Part shown: piece after piece, positions 47,100 to 57,689 of the stretch
How the letters are laid out: the number at the start of each line of letters is the position of its first letter
Numbering within the stretch: the stretch's first letter is position 1
Translations under genes and position numbers: made by a program
Source of the DNA: Paenibacillus auburnensis
GTDB lineage: Bacteria > Bacillota > Bacilli > Paenibacillales > Paenibacillaceae
Direction: 5' to 3'
NCBI RefSeq assembly: GCF_927798115.1
Contig: NZ_CAKMMG010000001.1
Location: 2,479,539-2,543,538 of the forward strand
DNA length: 64,000 nt
The notes under the pieces: generated by a model
What the model was told of the DNA's origin: nothing
What the model saw: the letters and a program-made list of their open reading frames with translations, nothing else
The model's database searches: none

Positions 47100-47939
47100 T
47101 TGCTGTATCAATCGATGAATCATGTAGTTCTCTATACCGTTGTTATTGTAGTGCTGTTAATCTGGCTCGGTACCCGGCGTAATCCTTTGCTGGCCTTTCT
47201 GGAAATCGGTAGGGAACTGCTGCGCTCTTATAAGTTTCTGCTAATTATTGCCGGAATGATTAGTGTTCTAACCCTTAACAAATACGAACTGCAGATCGAA
47301 AGGAAGATGCATCTCGGCTCCGATTTTACATCCTTCATCTTCGGGCTGGAGGGGCATTTTGTAGAGTATGTGCAGCAGCTCTTTTATTCTCCCTGGCTGA
47401 CGCCGATTATTGTTTTCTTCTATATTTTTATGCTCCAGTCTGTGCTCGCCGCATCACTTGGCGTCTATCTGCTGGATAAAAACCGCGTGATGCTCTATGC
47501 CACCTGCTACACGATCATGATCGTTTATGCAGTTGCCATTCCGTTCTATTTGTATTTCCCGGTAAACGAGGTTTGGTCCTATGCTCCGGCAGGTGTCCGG
47601 TTTACAATGCTTGACGTTTTCCCGAGATTCGAACAGGAATATAGACCCCTATCCGGTCTGAATAACTGCTTTCCAAGCCTGCATACGGCCATTTCCGTTT
47701 CTACAGCGATCTTGGCTTACCGTTCCGGTAACCGGCGCTGGATGGTCATTACAACAGTCTCTGCAGTTATGATTGTGTTCGGAATCTTCTATCTCGGCAT
47801 CCACTGGCTCACCGACATGCTCGGCGGAACTCTGCTCGCAGTACTCTCTACCTCCGCAGCTGTCCAGCTCGCGAAGCTTACGCTACGCAGCGGGGAAGAA
47901 TCACTGGCTGTGCGGAGCCGGGCAACGGATGTTCAGTGA
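47100..47939 (+). CDS. PAP2 superfamily membrane phosphatase
   Basis: A 279-aa protein with about six transmembrane helices. The acid phosphatase motifs of the PAP2/Aur1 group are CFPSLHTAISVS (the PSxH element) and GIHWLTDMLGG (the second histidine and aspartate), both on the outer side. Substrate could be undecaprenyl pyrophosphate, a phosphatidate or another lipid phosphate. I put the start at TTG 47100, 10 nt after AAGGAGG; the frame continues upstream to an ATG at 47046 without a ribosome site. It is followed by a bidirectional terminator. Confidence 0.83.
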   Translation: MLYQSMNHVVLYTVVIVVLLIWLGTRRNPLLAFLEIGRELLRSYKFLLIIAGMISVLTLNKYELQIERKMHLGSDFTSFIFGLEGHFVEYVQQLFYSPWLTPIIVFFYIFMLQSVLAASLGVYLLDKNRVMLYATCYTIMIVYAVAIPFYLYFPVNEVWSYAPAGVRFTMLDVFPRFEQEYRPLSGLNNCFPSLHTAISVSTAILAYRSGNRRWMVITTVSAVMIVFGIFYLGIHWLTDMLGGTLLAVLSTSAAVQLAKLTLRSGEESLAVRSRATDVQ

Positions 47940-47972
47940 TACTCAGATATTGCTAGAACGATTAAAGCACAC

Positions 47973-48013
47973 AAAAAAGCGGCATTCTCCCATAAGAGAA
48001 TGGCCGCTTTTTA
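47973..48013. terminator. Bidirectional terminator between the PAP2 gene and yajC
   Basis: AAAAAGCGG-CATTCTC / GAGAATG-CCGCTTTTT with a 7-nt loop, flanked by A and T tracts. Confidence 0.9.
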
Positions 48014-48028
48014 TGTATGTGGTGAAAA

Positions 48029-48337
48029 CTACTCTTTACCTTCTGCGATTGTAACCGCATGGCTGATCGAACCGCGGTCAAAGGTGAGCTTGGTTACATC
48101 ATTAACCCGCAAAACAACGATATCATCGGAAATCTCTGTGATCGTCCCGTGAAGGCCACCAATCGTGACTACCTTATCGCCTTTTTTCAGAGCTTTTAAC
48201 ATACTGTTCCGCGTTTTGGTTTTCTTCTGCTGCGGGCGAATAAGTAAGAAATAAAACACCACAAACATAAGTACAAACGGGCCTACAAGACCCAGAATGC
48301 TACCCCCGCCACCGTTAGCTGCTGCAAATTGAAACAT
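48029..48337 (-). CDS. yajC: Preprotein translocase subunit YajC
   Basis: A 102-aa single-span membrane protein that associates with SecDF. The membrane helix GLVGPFVLMFVVFYFLLIRPQQ with the family RPQQKK end is clear, followed by GDKVVTIGGLHGTITEI. ATG 48337 follows AAAGGAGGG. It is the last gene of the ruvCAB-spoIID-queA-tgt-yajC series. Confidence 0.94.
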   Translation of the reverse strand: MFQFAAANGGGGSILGLVGPFVLMFVVFYFLLIRPQQKKTKTRNSMLKALKKGDKVVTIGGLHGTITEISDDIVVLRVNDVTKLTFDRGSISHAVTIAEGKE

Positions 48338-48381
48338 ATCTTTCCCTCCTTTCAGTACACATTGAAGCACAATCCAGTGTT

Positions 48382-49539
<1,158 letters not shown>

Positions 49540-50568
49540 TTAATAAATAAACATTGCATCTCCGAAGCTGAAAAAGCGGTAGTGTTCCTTAATCGCTTCC
49601 TCATATGCGGCAAGTATATGCTCCCGTCCCGCTAAAGCACTAACCAGCATAACCAGGGTTGACTTCGGTAGATGAAAATTCGTAATCAGCGCGTTTACTA
49701 CTGTAAACTGGTAGCCGGGATAAATAAAAATATCCGTCCAACCGCTGCCTGCCTGAAGGATTCCATCCCCAGCCTGTCTTCCGGCCGTTTCGAGCGTCCG
49801 GCAGGAGGTGGTGCCAACGGCGATAATCCGCCCGCCCCTTGACCTTGCCGCATTCAGCAGATCGGCCGTCTCCTGGGATAACTCATAATACTCTGCATGC
49901 ATCACATGCTCTTCTACCTTCTCCACAGACATCGGGCGGAAAGTGCCGAGTCCAACGTGAAGGGTAATATAGGCGATATTTACGCCTTTTGCAGCAATTT
50001 GCTCCAGCAGTTCCTTGGTAAAATGCAGGCCTGCCGTCGGTGCGGCTGCTGAACCTTCATGACGGGCATAAACGGTCTGATAACGTTCACGGTCATCCAG
50101 TCTTTCCTTAATATAAGGGGGCAGCGGCATGGAACCCAGTCTGTCCAGAATTTCCTGGAAAATCCCCTGATAGATGAAGCGCAAGGTCCGCCCGCCCATA
50201 TCTGACTCTTCTTCAATAACTGCACGCAGCTCATCGCTGAAAATAATGACCGCACCGGTCTTCAGCTTCTTGCCCGGCTTCACCAGCGCTTCCCAGCGGT
50301 CTTCCCCCAGATTCTTCAGGAGAAGCACCTCGGCTTTGGCACCGGTATCTTCCTTGATTCCGAACAGTCTTGCGGGAATTACCCGTGTATCATTCAGCAC
50401 CAGTGTATCGCCTGGCTGAAACTGCTCTAGTATATCAGTAAAATGCCGATGTTCGAGCTGCCCTTTCTCCTTATTCACCATCAGCAGCCTTGAAGCACTG
50501 CGGTCAGGCAGCGGAGTCTGGGCAATCAGCTCCTCCGGCAGATGAAAGTCATAATCTTCTACATTCAT
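49540..50568 (-). CDS. queA: S-adenosylmethionine:tRNA ribosyltransferase-isomerase QueA
   Basis: A 342-aa enzyme that builds epoxyqueuosine on preQ1-modified tRNA from the ribosyl part of SAM. Start [29 protein letters not shown], then [15 protein letters not shown] and the C-terminal [18 protein letters not shown] are typical. It is 10 bp downstream of the SpoIID-like gene, on the same strand. Confidence 0.96.
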   Translation of the reverse strand: MNVEDYDFHLPEELIAQTPLPDRSASRLLMVNKEKGQLEHRHFTDILEQFQPGDTLVLNDTRVIPARLFGIKEDTGAKAEVLLLKNLGEDRWEALVKPGKKLKTGAVIIFSDELRAVIEEESDMGGRTLRFIYQGIFQEILDRLGSMPLPPYIKERLDDRERYQTVYARHEGSAAAPTAGLHFTKELLEQIAAKGVNIAYITLHVGLGTFRPMSVEKVEEHVMHAEYYELSQETADLLNAARSRGGRIIAVGTTSCRTLETAGRQAGDGILQAGSGWTDIFIYPGYQFTVVNALITNFHLPKSTLVMLVSALAGREHILAAYEEAIKEHYRFFSFGDAMFIY

Positions 50569-50577
50569 GTTCAGTCT

Positions 50578-52674
50578 TCATTCCTTAACTATAGTAACGT
50601 TATTAAAATAGTGTTGCAATATTTGCCTATAATCATACCCGTTGTCCGCCATGCCCTTTACACCCCATTGAGACATGCCGAGACCATGGCCGTTCCCCCA
50701 GCCGATAAAGTAAAATCCGCTGGTACCGGTAACGACTCTGGCGGAAGCATCTGCGCCCATAACAACAGTTCCGCTGCTCTGGGCAGAAACCTTGCCGGTG
50801 GCAGACAGCACACCTGCAGTTTGAGAGCCGCCAATGGTTGCTGTAGAGCCGTCAGCGCCTAATACAGTATAACTGCCGGAAGGTACAATATCAAACAAAG
50901 TGCTGGGCAATCCGTTAAATGCCGACCGGAAAAGATCCGGGTATTTCACCTGCAGAATCTCGCCGTTTGCCTTTACTTGCGTAGCTCTTCCCGAGGGCCC
51001 GCGCTGAGTGACCTGCAGACTCCCAATGGAAGACGGCAGCGCATTGCTTGTCTTGCCGCTCAGACTCTTCAGCAGCTCGGCTGAGGTATAGGGCCCTTTA
51101 ATCCAGCTGTAGCTGCCGGATTCGTAGACCTGATCCAGCACAACGGCGTTGTCACCGGGATTCAGCTTGCCTACAGGACTACTGCTGCTCTCAATAACCG
51201 GCAAAGGCCGGATATTCACATCTTTAGTTGTTGCTGTAGCTATACTCAGTCCCGCCGCAGTTTTGTCACCAGTCAATTTAATATTATCTTCACGGGCATA
51301 CCCGGAGACGCCATTTGGCAGGAGCACATAATACCATTTCTTCGAGGATGCAACCGCCGCCGCGTCCTCGGCGCTTAGTACACTGACGAACACATTGCCG
51401 CCGTTATTCCATACCTCGGAGGGATCGGCTGTCACACCGCCGCTGCTTGAAGAGAAGACGGCTTCGACAAGCTTGCCGCCGCTCATCAGCACTTCACCGG
51501 CGGTGGCATCCACCGCTTTGGTAATGACAGGCGCTTCGGCTCCGATGCCGTTGTATACCTGGCTAAGGGTCGTATCCACGACATTCGCCACATCGAACCT
51601 GTTGCCCTGAGCCAGCGCATAGCTGCGAGCAGCTACCGCCTGGGCCTTCAGCGCTTCCGCCGGCCAACCTGAGGAAACTTCTCCGCCGACTACAGCATAT
51701 AAATACTGCTCCAGCGGAACCTCATTGATGACTGCCAAGGATCCCGCCAAACCACTCAGCTCCAGATCACCGCGGTAGGTACGTTTGGATCTCTCCACAA
51801 TCTGAATGCCGGCTTCATTGCCGGCGGCTATAAACTTCGCACCCGTACCGGACACTACGTAATGGAAGGCCTGGCCTTCGCTGATCCAGTCCATCCCCGC
51901 ATCCGTCCGGATGATCAGGCCGGTGGCACCGGCAGCAACGGTCGTCCAGGCCAGCTGCGGCAACGCGGCAGCTGCGCCCGCCTGCAGCGCAGCTAACTCG
52001 CTGTCATTCACAGCTTCACCGGCCCATACCTGATACTTCGCACTGCCGTCAGCACCTGACACCAGCACCTTCCAGGCATCAAGTCCGGCATCTGCAATGC
52101 TGTTCAGAACGGTTTCCGCCTCCTGGGAAGTAGCGAATTCACCGGCGAGCAGATACTTGTTGCCCTTGACGGCTATCGTCTGGCCAGCCGGAATGGTCAG
52201 CCCCGCCTTACCTACGCGGGTAAGACCTTCTTTGGCTGCAGCCTCACTTACATACGGACCAGTATATAATTGATACACGCTGGCACCGCCGCGTGTGGTA
52301 ACGAACAGCTGCGGTTTATCGGAAGTAGCCTGCAGCTTCTTCGCGGCGTCAGCAGCAGTCTGCCAGGATGGAGTCTCCATAACCTTAACCCTGTAGCCGT
52401 CCAGGCTGACGCGGATTTTGTTGCTAGCCGGAATCGGTAGTAGAGCTGTTCCGGCAACCGACTCCAGATTAAAGACTGCATTCGATTGCAGCGTTACGAA
52501 CGGGACGGTGGATTTATATTTGCTGCCGATATCGGCATACAGTGCAACCCGGATGGTCCGGCTGGATTCGGCATGGCTGTCACCCGCGGGAAGCAGAAAA
52601 CTGCCGGCAATCAGCGTTGCTGCAAGAAGGGTCCGGCCCAGCTTTCTAATTCCTCTGCGACTGGCAAAATTCAT
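50578..52674 (-). CDS. SpoIID/LytB-domain wall protein with SPOR-like repeats
   Basis: A 698-aa secreted protein. Signal peptide at residues 1-35; SPOR-like repeats (about 100-155 and 170-225, with YQLYTGPYVSEAAAKEGL); SpoIID domain from about 300 (YRGDLELSGLAGSLAVINEVPLEQYLYAVVGGEVSSGWPAEALKAQAVAARSYAL) with the catalytic glutamate of GGEVSS; an SH3-like insertion near 455-515; and the end motif GNGHGLGMSQWG. SpoIID-type proteins are lytic transglycosylases acting on denuded glycan. This protein is much larger than SpoIID itself, and may act on vegetative or spore wall. ATG 52674 has AAGGGGGA upstream; a 203-bp inverted-repeat element lies before it. Confidence 0.9.
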   Translation of the reverse strand: MNFASRRGIRKLGRTLLAATLIAGSFLLPAGDSHAESSRTIRVALYADIGSKYKSTVPFVTLQSNAVFNLESVAGTALLPIPASNKIRVSLDGYRVKVMETPSWQTAADAAKKLQATSDKPQLFVTTRGGASVYQLYTGPYVSEAAAKEGLTRVGKAGLTIPAGQTIAVKGNKYLLAGEFATSQEAETVLNSIADAGLDAWKVLVSGADGSAKYQVWAGEAVNDSELAALQAGAAAALPQLAWTTVAAGATGLIIRTDAGMDWISEGQAFHYVVSGTGAKFIAAGNEAGIQIVERSKRTYRGDLELSGLAGSLAVINEVPLEQYLYAVVGGEVSSGWPAEALKAQAVAARSYALAQGNRFDVANVVDTTLSQVYNGIGAEAPVITKAVDATAGEVLMSGGKLVEAVFSSSSGGVTADPSEVWNNGGNVFVSVLSAEDAAAVASSKKWYYVLLPNGVSGYAREDNIKLTGDKTAAGLSIATATTKDVNIRPLPVIESSSSPVGKLNPGDNAVVLDQVYESGSYSWIKGPYTSAELLKSLSGKTSNALPSSIGSLQVTQRGPSGRATQVKANGEILQVKYPDLFRSAFNGLPSTLFDIVPSGSYTVLGADGSTATIGGSQTAGVLSATGKVSAQSSGTVVMGADASARVVTGTSGFYFIGWGNGHGLGMSQWGVKGMADNGYDYRQILQHYFNNVTIVKE

Positions 52675-52703
52675 CAGGAAGTCCCCCTTAGAAGTTGTTG
52701 TAC

Positions 52704-52906
52704 AAGCTGAACTAAAGATTAATCAACCGGAACCGTACACAGCTGCGGGGAATGTTTGGACTTCCGGTCGCTGTTAGGTTTGGATTTCCTGACTATAATC
52801 GCTGTTCGCGGTAGAAATCCAAACCTAAAGGCGAACGCTATCGCTCCTACAGTTCCAAACTTCCCCTACACTGCTTTTGCCTCTAGGTAAGTCTTTAGTT
52901 CAGCTT
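52704..52906. mobile_element. MITE-like element with perfect 15-bp terminal inverted repeats
   Basis: AAGCTGAACTAAAGA (52704-52718) and its exact reverse complement (52892-52906) bound 203 bp with no coding capacity. Inside, a second long imperfect palindrome runs from GGGG-AATGTTTGGA (52747) to TCCAAACTT-CCCC (52866), including TTAGGTTTGGATTTC / GAAATCCAAACCTAA. The whole sits between ruvB and the SpoIID-like gene in an otherwise compact operon. Size and nested inverted repeats suggest a non-autonomous mobile element; no target duplication was established. Confidence 0.7.
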
Positions 52907-52929
52907 ATATATTTTGATATATATTCGTT

Positions 52930-53934
52930 CTATTGCTGCGGAGGGAGTGGAAGACCTAAATGCTGGTACGCGGCAGGCGTCACCATTCTTCCTCTCGGCG
53001 TCCGCTGCAGAAATCCGATCTGCAAAAGATACGGCTCATATACATCCTCAATGGTCTGACTCTCTTCACCTATCGTAGCAGCAATTGTATCCAGTCCTAC
53101 GGGACCACCGCGGAAAACACTGATCATGGAGCGCAGCATTTTATGGTCAATGCTGTCCAGCCCGCGCGGGTCCACCTGCAGCATCTTCAGCGACTCACCG
53201 GCAATATCCGGGGTAATAATCCCGTCGCCGCGCACCTGTGCAAAGTCACGGACCCGCTTCAGCAAGCGGTTCGCAATCCGCGGCGTCCCCCGCGAACGCA
53301 GTGCAATCTCTTCGGCGGCATCGCCGATGATCTCAATGCCGAGCAGTTCGGCATTGCGGGAGACGATGAAGCTCAGCTCATCAATGCTGTAATACTCCAG
53401 GCGGCTAACCACCCCGAATCGGTCACGCAGCGGCGCGGACAAAAGTCCGGCACGTGTGGTTGCACCGATCAGTGTAAACGGCGGCAGATCCAGCCGGACG
53501 GAACGGGCGCTCGGGCCTTTGCCGATCATAATATCGAGTGCAAAATCCTCCATTGCCGGATACATCACTTCCTCCACCGTACGGTGCAGCCGGTGAATCT
53601 CGTCAATGAACAGCACATCGCCTTCCTGCAGATTGGTGAGCAGTGCCGCCAGATCCCCGGGCCGCTCGATAGCCGGACCTGACGTTGTCCGCAGATTCAC
53701 ACCAAGCTCATTGGCGATAATATTGGCCAGCGTTGTTTTGCCAAGGCCCGGAGGACCGTACAGCAGCACATGATCCAGCGCCTCACTGCGCATTTTGGCA
53801 GCTTCAATATATATTTTAAGGTTCTCTTTCACCTGATTCTGTCCGATATATTCGCCCAAATAACGCGGACGCAGGCTTAATTCCACCGCTTGCTCGTCCA
53901 TCATCAGATTAGCTGATATGATCCGGTCATCCAT
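52930..53934 (-). CDS. ruvB: Holliday junction branch migration ATPase RuvB
   Basis: A 334-aa AAA+ motor. Walker [20 protein letters not shown], Walker [12 protein letters not shown], arginine-finger and sensor region [20 protein letters not shown], and the C-terminal winged helix ending in the [20 protein letters not shown] motif. It follows ruvA by 26 bp and is normal in length. Confidence 0.97.
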   Translation of the reverse strand: MDDRIISANLMMDEQAVELSLRPRYLGEYIGQNQVKENLKIYIEAAKMRSEALDHVLLYGPPGLGKTTLANIIANELGVNLRTTSGPAIERPGDLAALLTNLQEGDVLFIDEIHRLHRTVEEVMYPAMEDFALDIMIGKGPSARSVRLDLPPFTLIGATTRAGLLSAPLRDRFGVVSRLEYYSIDELSFIVSRNAELLGIEIIGDAAEEIALRSRGTPRIANRLLKRVRDFAQVRGDGIITPDIAGESLKMLQVDPRGLDSIDHKMLRSMISVFRGGPVGLDTIAATIGEESQTIEDVYEPYLLQIGFLQRTPRGRMVTPAAYQHLGLPLPPQQ

Positions 53935-53960
53935 TTATTCATCACTCCGTTCTTCAAGGC

Positions 53961-54584
53961 TTACTTCGCTATATAGAGCAGCCCCAGCGCCTTCTTCATC
54001 AGCACATCAACAGTTCCTGTATCCGTGCCTTCTTTCTTCATCGTCAGCCAGACACGGTCAAGCTCAGCTTCAGTATAACCCAGTGCCTTCAGCGCGTCCC
54101 GTGCTTCTTCCCAAGGCAGCGCGGCTGCTTTGGCATCAGCCTCTGCAGCAACCGCGAATAATCCGGTCTGCATCGAAACGGAGCTCAGTCCGTCCAGCTT
54201 GTCGCGCAGATCCAGAATCATCCGCTGCGCGGTCTTTTTGCCGATTCCCGGCAGCTTCGTCAGGAAAGTAATATTCTCCTGATAGATGGCCGCGATCAGC
54301 TGATCCGGCGTTCCTCCCGTCAGGATCCCCAGGGCAACGCGCGGACCGATGCCCGATACCTCTATCAGCTTGCGGAACAGCTTCTGCTCTTCCCGGGTCG
54401 GGAATCCGAACAGCAGTGTCGCATCCTCACGTGTCTGATAATGGATATAGATCGTCACAGGCCCTTCCGTCTTGGCAAATGCATAAGGATTCGGGCAGAA
54501 TACCCGGTAGCCGATCCCCTGGACATCCAGCACCACATATTCTGACTCCAAATGTACAACCGGTCCTCTTAAGTAATCTATCAT
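53961..54584 (-). CDS. ruvA: Holliday junction DNA helicase subunit RuvA
   Basis: A 207-aa junction-binding subunit. The OB-fold start [29 protein letters not shown], two helix-hairpin-helix motifs ([35 protein letters not shown]) and the C-terminal RuvB-binding domain ([20 protein letters not shown]) are present. The start overlaps the ruvC stop by 4 nt. Confidence 0.97.
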   Translation of the reverse strand: MIDYLRGPVVHLESEYVVLDVQGIGYRVFCPNPYAFAKTEGPVTIYIHYQTREDATLLFGFPTREEQKLFRKLIEVSGIGPRVALGILTGGTPDQLIAAIYQENITFLTKLPGIGKKTAQRMILDLRDKLDGLSSVSMQTGLFAVAAEADAKAAALPWEEARDALKALGYTEAELDRVWLTMKKEGTDTGTVDVLMKKALGLLYIAK

Positions 54585-55084
54585 TTTCGCAATACCTCAT
54601 TTAATTTGGAATTAAGACTTACAGAATGGGCATGACATACCGCTACAGCAAGCGCATCCGCTACATCATCCGGTTTCGGGACAGCGGACAGTTTCAGCAG
54701 CAGCTTCACCATTTCCTGCACCTGCTTCTTCTCCGCCTTGCCGTAACCGACCACGGCCTGCTTCACCATCATCGGTGTATATTCGGAGACCGGAAGCCCC
54801 CGCTGCACCGCTGCAAGAATCAGCACACCGCGTGCCTGCGCAACAGGCAGCGCAGTTGTTACATTGCGGGCGAAAAACAGCTTCTCCACCGCAACCGCAT
54901 CCGGCTTGTATTTGTCAATAAGCTGAACCATGCCTTCATAGACATGCAGCAGCCGCTCTTCCTCCGGTGTATGCGCCTCGGTCTGAATGGAACCATATTG
55001 AACCGGTGTTAATTTATTTCCTTCCTTATCCACGAAGCCGAAGCCGACAATTGCCAGCCCCGGGTCAATTCCCAAGATGCGCAA
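54581..55084 (-). CDS. ruvC: Holliday junction resolvase RuvC
   Basis: A 167-aa RNase H-fold endonuclease that cuts Holliday junctions. It starts [15 protein letters not shown] with the first catalytic Asp, has [10 protein letters not shown] with the second acidic residue, and [17 protein letters not shown] with the terminal Asp pair. I choose TTG 55084 (AGGAG 9 nt upstream) because it gives the standard short N-terminus; a GTG seven codons earlier has no ribosome site. First gene of ruvC-ruvA-ruvB. Most Bacillus lack RuvC and use RecU, while Paenibacillus carry RuvC. Confidence 0.95.
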   Translation of the reverse strand: MRILGIDPGLAIVGFGFVDKEGNKLTPVQYGSIQTEAHTPEEERLLHVYEGMVQLIDKYKPDAVAVEKLFFARNVTTALPVAQARGVLILAAVQRGLPVSEYTPMMVKQAVVGYGKAEKKQVQEMVKLLLKLSAVPKPDDVADALAVAVCHAHSVSLNSKLNEVLRK

Positions 55085-55293
55085 ATCCAATCTCTCCTCT
55101 ATCACAGGCAGGATATTCCACCGTTATCATCCATTGTCCGTCACTTAAGCGAACATATGTATTCCTTCTAACCATTATAGCAAAAATCCCTCTGGCGGGA
55201 GCATTAAATTTGCTCACGGCAAAAAGAGCGGAATCTGCCAAGTAACCCCGGTGCAGAAACCGCCCTTCGATATTTACAAGCCTTCTATAGTAG

Positions 55294-56028
55294 TTAGTGC
55301 GGGATAATATCCTTCAGTCCCCCAAGAAAACGGCTGGAAGCATAGCAGATCTCGCCATTGATCATACGAATCTCGCGGTTCTTAGTATCCACTTCGGCAA
55401 TATTATCCTTATTGACCACAAAGGAGTTGTGGCAACGGTAGAACCGGGAGTCCATCTCGAGAATGTCCTTCAGCTTGCCGTAGAATTCAACCTGACGGTT
55501 CTTGGCATGCAGGATGATTTTGTGCAGCTGCGGCGAGGTCTCAAAAAATAAAATATCATTATAATCTACACTGATCATCTTATCGCCGGATTTGGTCTGG
55601 AACTTCTTGATATTATTGTACTTGTTCTGCAGATAGCGCGTATTCGCAGTATCGATACATTCAATGACCCGCTGGCGGATATCGGTGAATTTGTCCTTTG
55701 TAATATAATCCATCGCTTCTACCTTATAGGTAAACGTTAAATACGTCAGCTCCGAGTGGGTAGTCACGAAGACGATTGCACCGAGGCTGTCATACTGGCG
55801 GATCTCAGCTCCCAGAGCGATCCCGCTCTTCTCCTCCTGCAGATCCACATCCAGAAAATAAAGCCCCGTTACACGGTTATTTTGCAAATAGTCGATAATC
55901 TCCTGGGAACGCCCCGTCGAAATCACCAGCTTCATATCCAGATTCTCCATCATTATGTAATTCTCTATGTAAGAGTTCAGGCGCTTCCTTTGCTCCGGGT
56001 CATCTTCACACACAAATATCTCCAGCAT
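55294..56028 (-). CDS. LytTR-type response regulator (AgrA-like)
   Basis: A 244-aa regulator. Receiver domain: acidic pair in IFVCEDDPEQRKR and the phosphoacceptor Asp in LYFLDVDLQEEKSG. The C-terminal LytTR DNA-binding domain runs from about 140 (KMISVDYNDILFFETSPQLHKIILHAK) to the end and includes FYRCHNSFVVNKDNIAEVD, as in AgrA and ComE. It lies 15 bp downstream of the histidine kinase. By family it would activate the agrBDCA promoter when peptide signal is bound by the kinase. The best candidate site is the direct repeat pair at 58376-58430. Confidence 0.92.
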   Translation of the reverse strand: MLEIFVCEDDPEQRKRLNSYIENYIMMENLDMKLVISTGRSQEIIDYLQNNRVTGLYFLDVDLQEEKSGIALGAEIRQYDSLGAIVFVTTHSELTYLTFTYKVEAMDYITKDKFTDIRQRVIECIDTANTRYLQNKYNNIKKFQTKSGDKMISVDYNDILFFETSPQLHKIILHAKNRQVEFYGKLKDILEMDSRFYRCHNSFVVNKDNIAEVDTKNREIRMINGEICYASSRFLGGLKDIIPH

Positions 56029-56043
56029 TAAGCTTCCTCCTGT

Positions 56044-57327
56044 CTAGTAAACTTCCAGTTCCTGAATAAACTGCCCGTCTTTCCTGTAGGTATCCAGCGT
56101 TACCCCGGCGCACTGGGATACGATCTCCCGCAGATTGCTAAGCCCGAGGCCCCGGCCTGTACCTTTGGTGGAGAAGCCTTTCTCAAAAATCCGGTGCAGC
56201 TCCGGGCCGTCCGGCTGGCAGCTGTTCGCTACAGCAATCAGTACCCCTCCGGTCCGCTTGACCAGCGCCACCCGCAGGTTCGATGATTCGCATTTGATGG
56301 CTTCTTCGATTGCATTATCCAGAATGATCCCCAGACAGCGGCAGAGCTTGACAGAATCCATATTGACGGCTTCAATCGGCTCTACCGCCTCCACGACTGC
56401 ATCGATGTGCAGCTCCTGCGCACGGATCAGCTTCGAGGACAGAATGCCCTTTAGCTCCTGGATTTTTACATTTTGCAGTGTGCCCAGCTTATAGTTGTTG
56501 TTCTGCATTCCCTCGCTGATCGGAAGGATTTTGTGGTCAAAATAGGTGCTGAGCCCCTCCACATCCTTAGAGCGTATGTATTCGGACATCGACAGCAAAA
56601 TATTGATATAGTCATGGCGGAATTTCTGCATGTCAGTGTACATCATTTCCAGATTATCGGTGTACTCCAGCAGCCGCTCGTACTGCTCCTGCTTGCCTTG
56701 CATAAGAGCCTCTTTCATGACACTACGCGTCAGCACCATGAACACACCGATTAAGAGGATGAAATAAAATACAAACAGCAGACTGTTCGCCTGAATATTG
56801 GCATTCGTGAATCCCTGCTGCTTGCCGATTAGGATGTTAGCATAAAAAATCACTACCGTGATTACGCATAATACAGCAAACAAAAATCCGTGTCTGCGGA
56901 ATAACAGCTCATACGCCTGGAATTTGGTAAAGAGAAACCGGGCCGCGAATGTGAGAAGAATGGCGATCACGATATAAGTAGGGTAGTAATAGAATCCCAC
57001 GGTAATCTCTTCAAGAGAGGAATTAGTGAACCTGATATATATACCGCTTGTTATGTAGTCACTGATTACAGAAATAATTATTGAAATAATTGGAATAATT
57101 ATACTGAATACAATTCCCCTGGATTTCCAGTAACTTAGTGCAATACAAAAAAGCAGAATAATAGCTATACTGGGAATTCCAATCATTCTGTATAGAGGAT
57201 ATCCGATACAAAGAGAGCCTATAAACATTACAAGACTGAATTTCAGATTGAATCTTCCCTGATTTAACATATAAATACTCAAAGTAAGTGTTAACATCTG
57301 AAGTCCGACCGATAATAATTCTCCCAA
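56044..57327 (-). CDS. Peptide-sensing histidine kinase (AgrC-like, GHKL type)
   Basis: A 427-aa kinase. The first 210 residues hold six or seven transmembrane helices, the sensor module for a cyclic peptide. After a coiled-coil (ERLLEYTDNLEMMYTDMQKFRHDYINILLSM) comes the phosphorylated histidine in FRHDYINIL, then the GHKL ATPase with LGIILDNAIEEAIK (N box) and KGTGRGLGLSNLREI (G box). The start TTG 57327 follows GAGGGGGA; the upstream open frame is not needed. A terminator-like hairpin separates it from agrD, so it may be expressed less than agrBD. Confidence 0.9.
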   Translation of the reverse strand: MGELLSVGLQMLTLTLSIYMLNQGRFNLKFSLVMFIGSLCIGYPLYRMIGIPSIAIILLFCIALSYWKSRGIVFSIIIPIISIIISVISDYITSGIYIRFTNSSLEEITVGFYYYPTYIVIAILLTFAARFLFTKFQAYELLFRRHGFLFAVLCVITVVIFYANILIGKQQGFTNANIQANSLLFVFYFILLIGVFMVLTRSVMKEALMQGKQEQYERLLEYTDNLEMMYTDMQKFRHDYINILLSMSEYIRSKDVEGLSTYFDHKILPISEGMQNNNYKLGTLQNVKIQELKGILSSKLIRAQELHIDAVVEAVEPIEAVNMDSVKLCRCLGIILDNAIEEAIKCESSNLRVALVKRTGGVLIAVANSCQPDGPELHRIFEKGFSTKGTGRGLGLSNLREIVSQCAGVTLDTYRKDGQFIQELEVY

Positions 57328-57437
57328 AATCCCTATCCCCCTCAGCTTAAGTTCATTCTGTAATTTTATACAAGATTGGTACTTTAACCCTATACATATC
57401 ATTGTAATTCATACAAGATAATCTAGTAAAGCTGAAT

Positions 57438-57477
57438 AACCCAAAAAGGCCTCCTATAGCGGAGACCTTTTCGGGTA
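57438..57477 (-). terminator. Attenuator-type hairpin between agrD and the kinase gene
   Basis: CCCGAAAAGGTCTCC / GGAGGCCTTTTTGGG on the minus strand with a short loop and U-rich end. It probably ends a share of agrBD transcripts before the kinase and regulator genes. Confidence 0.7.
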
Positions 57478-57518
57478 CTATTGATTACGTAGCCGTGCAG
57501 TGATGCTTAAATCGCTGA

Positions 57519-57689
57519 TTATTTATGGACTGAGGCCTTTAATAACTCCATCGGTATTTTAGGTTCGTGGAAGAATGTCACGCAGCATGTTTCCATCGCA
57601 ATATCACCGCTCTTGATTGCCGCACTTCTCACTGTTCTGGTTAGTCCGTCCTTTACCTCGTTAAACATTCTTTGCGTCATAGTTTTCAT
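57519..57689 (-). CDS. AgrD-like precursor of a cyclic autoinducing peptide
   Basis: A 56-codon gene starting ATG 57689, 11 nt after AAAAGGAG; its first 29 nt overlap the end of agrB in another frame. The product has the three AgrD parts: an amphipathic N-terminal helix (about 1-30), a short core ETCCVTFF, and a charged C-terminal tail HEPKIPMELLKASVHK whose EPKIPMEL aligns with the EPKVPTEL of Staphylococcus aureus AgrD. By that alignment the ring would be a five-residue thiolactone formed by the second cysteine: C-V-T-F-F, cut before His41. A ring using the first cysteine is an alternative. Exact tail length of the mature peptide cannot be read. Confidence 0.88.
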   Translation of the reverse strand: MKTMTQRMFNEVKDGLTRTVRSAAIKSGDIAMETCCVTFFHEPKIPMELLKASVHK

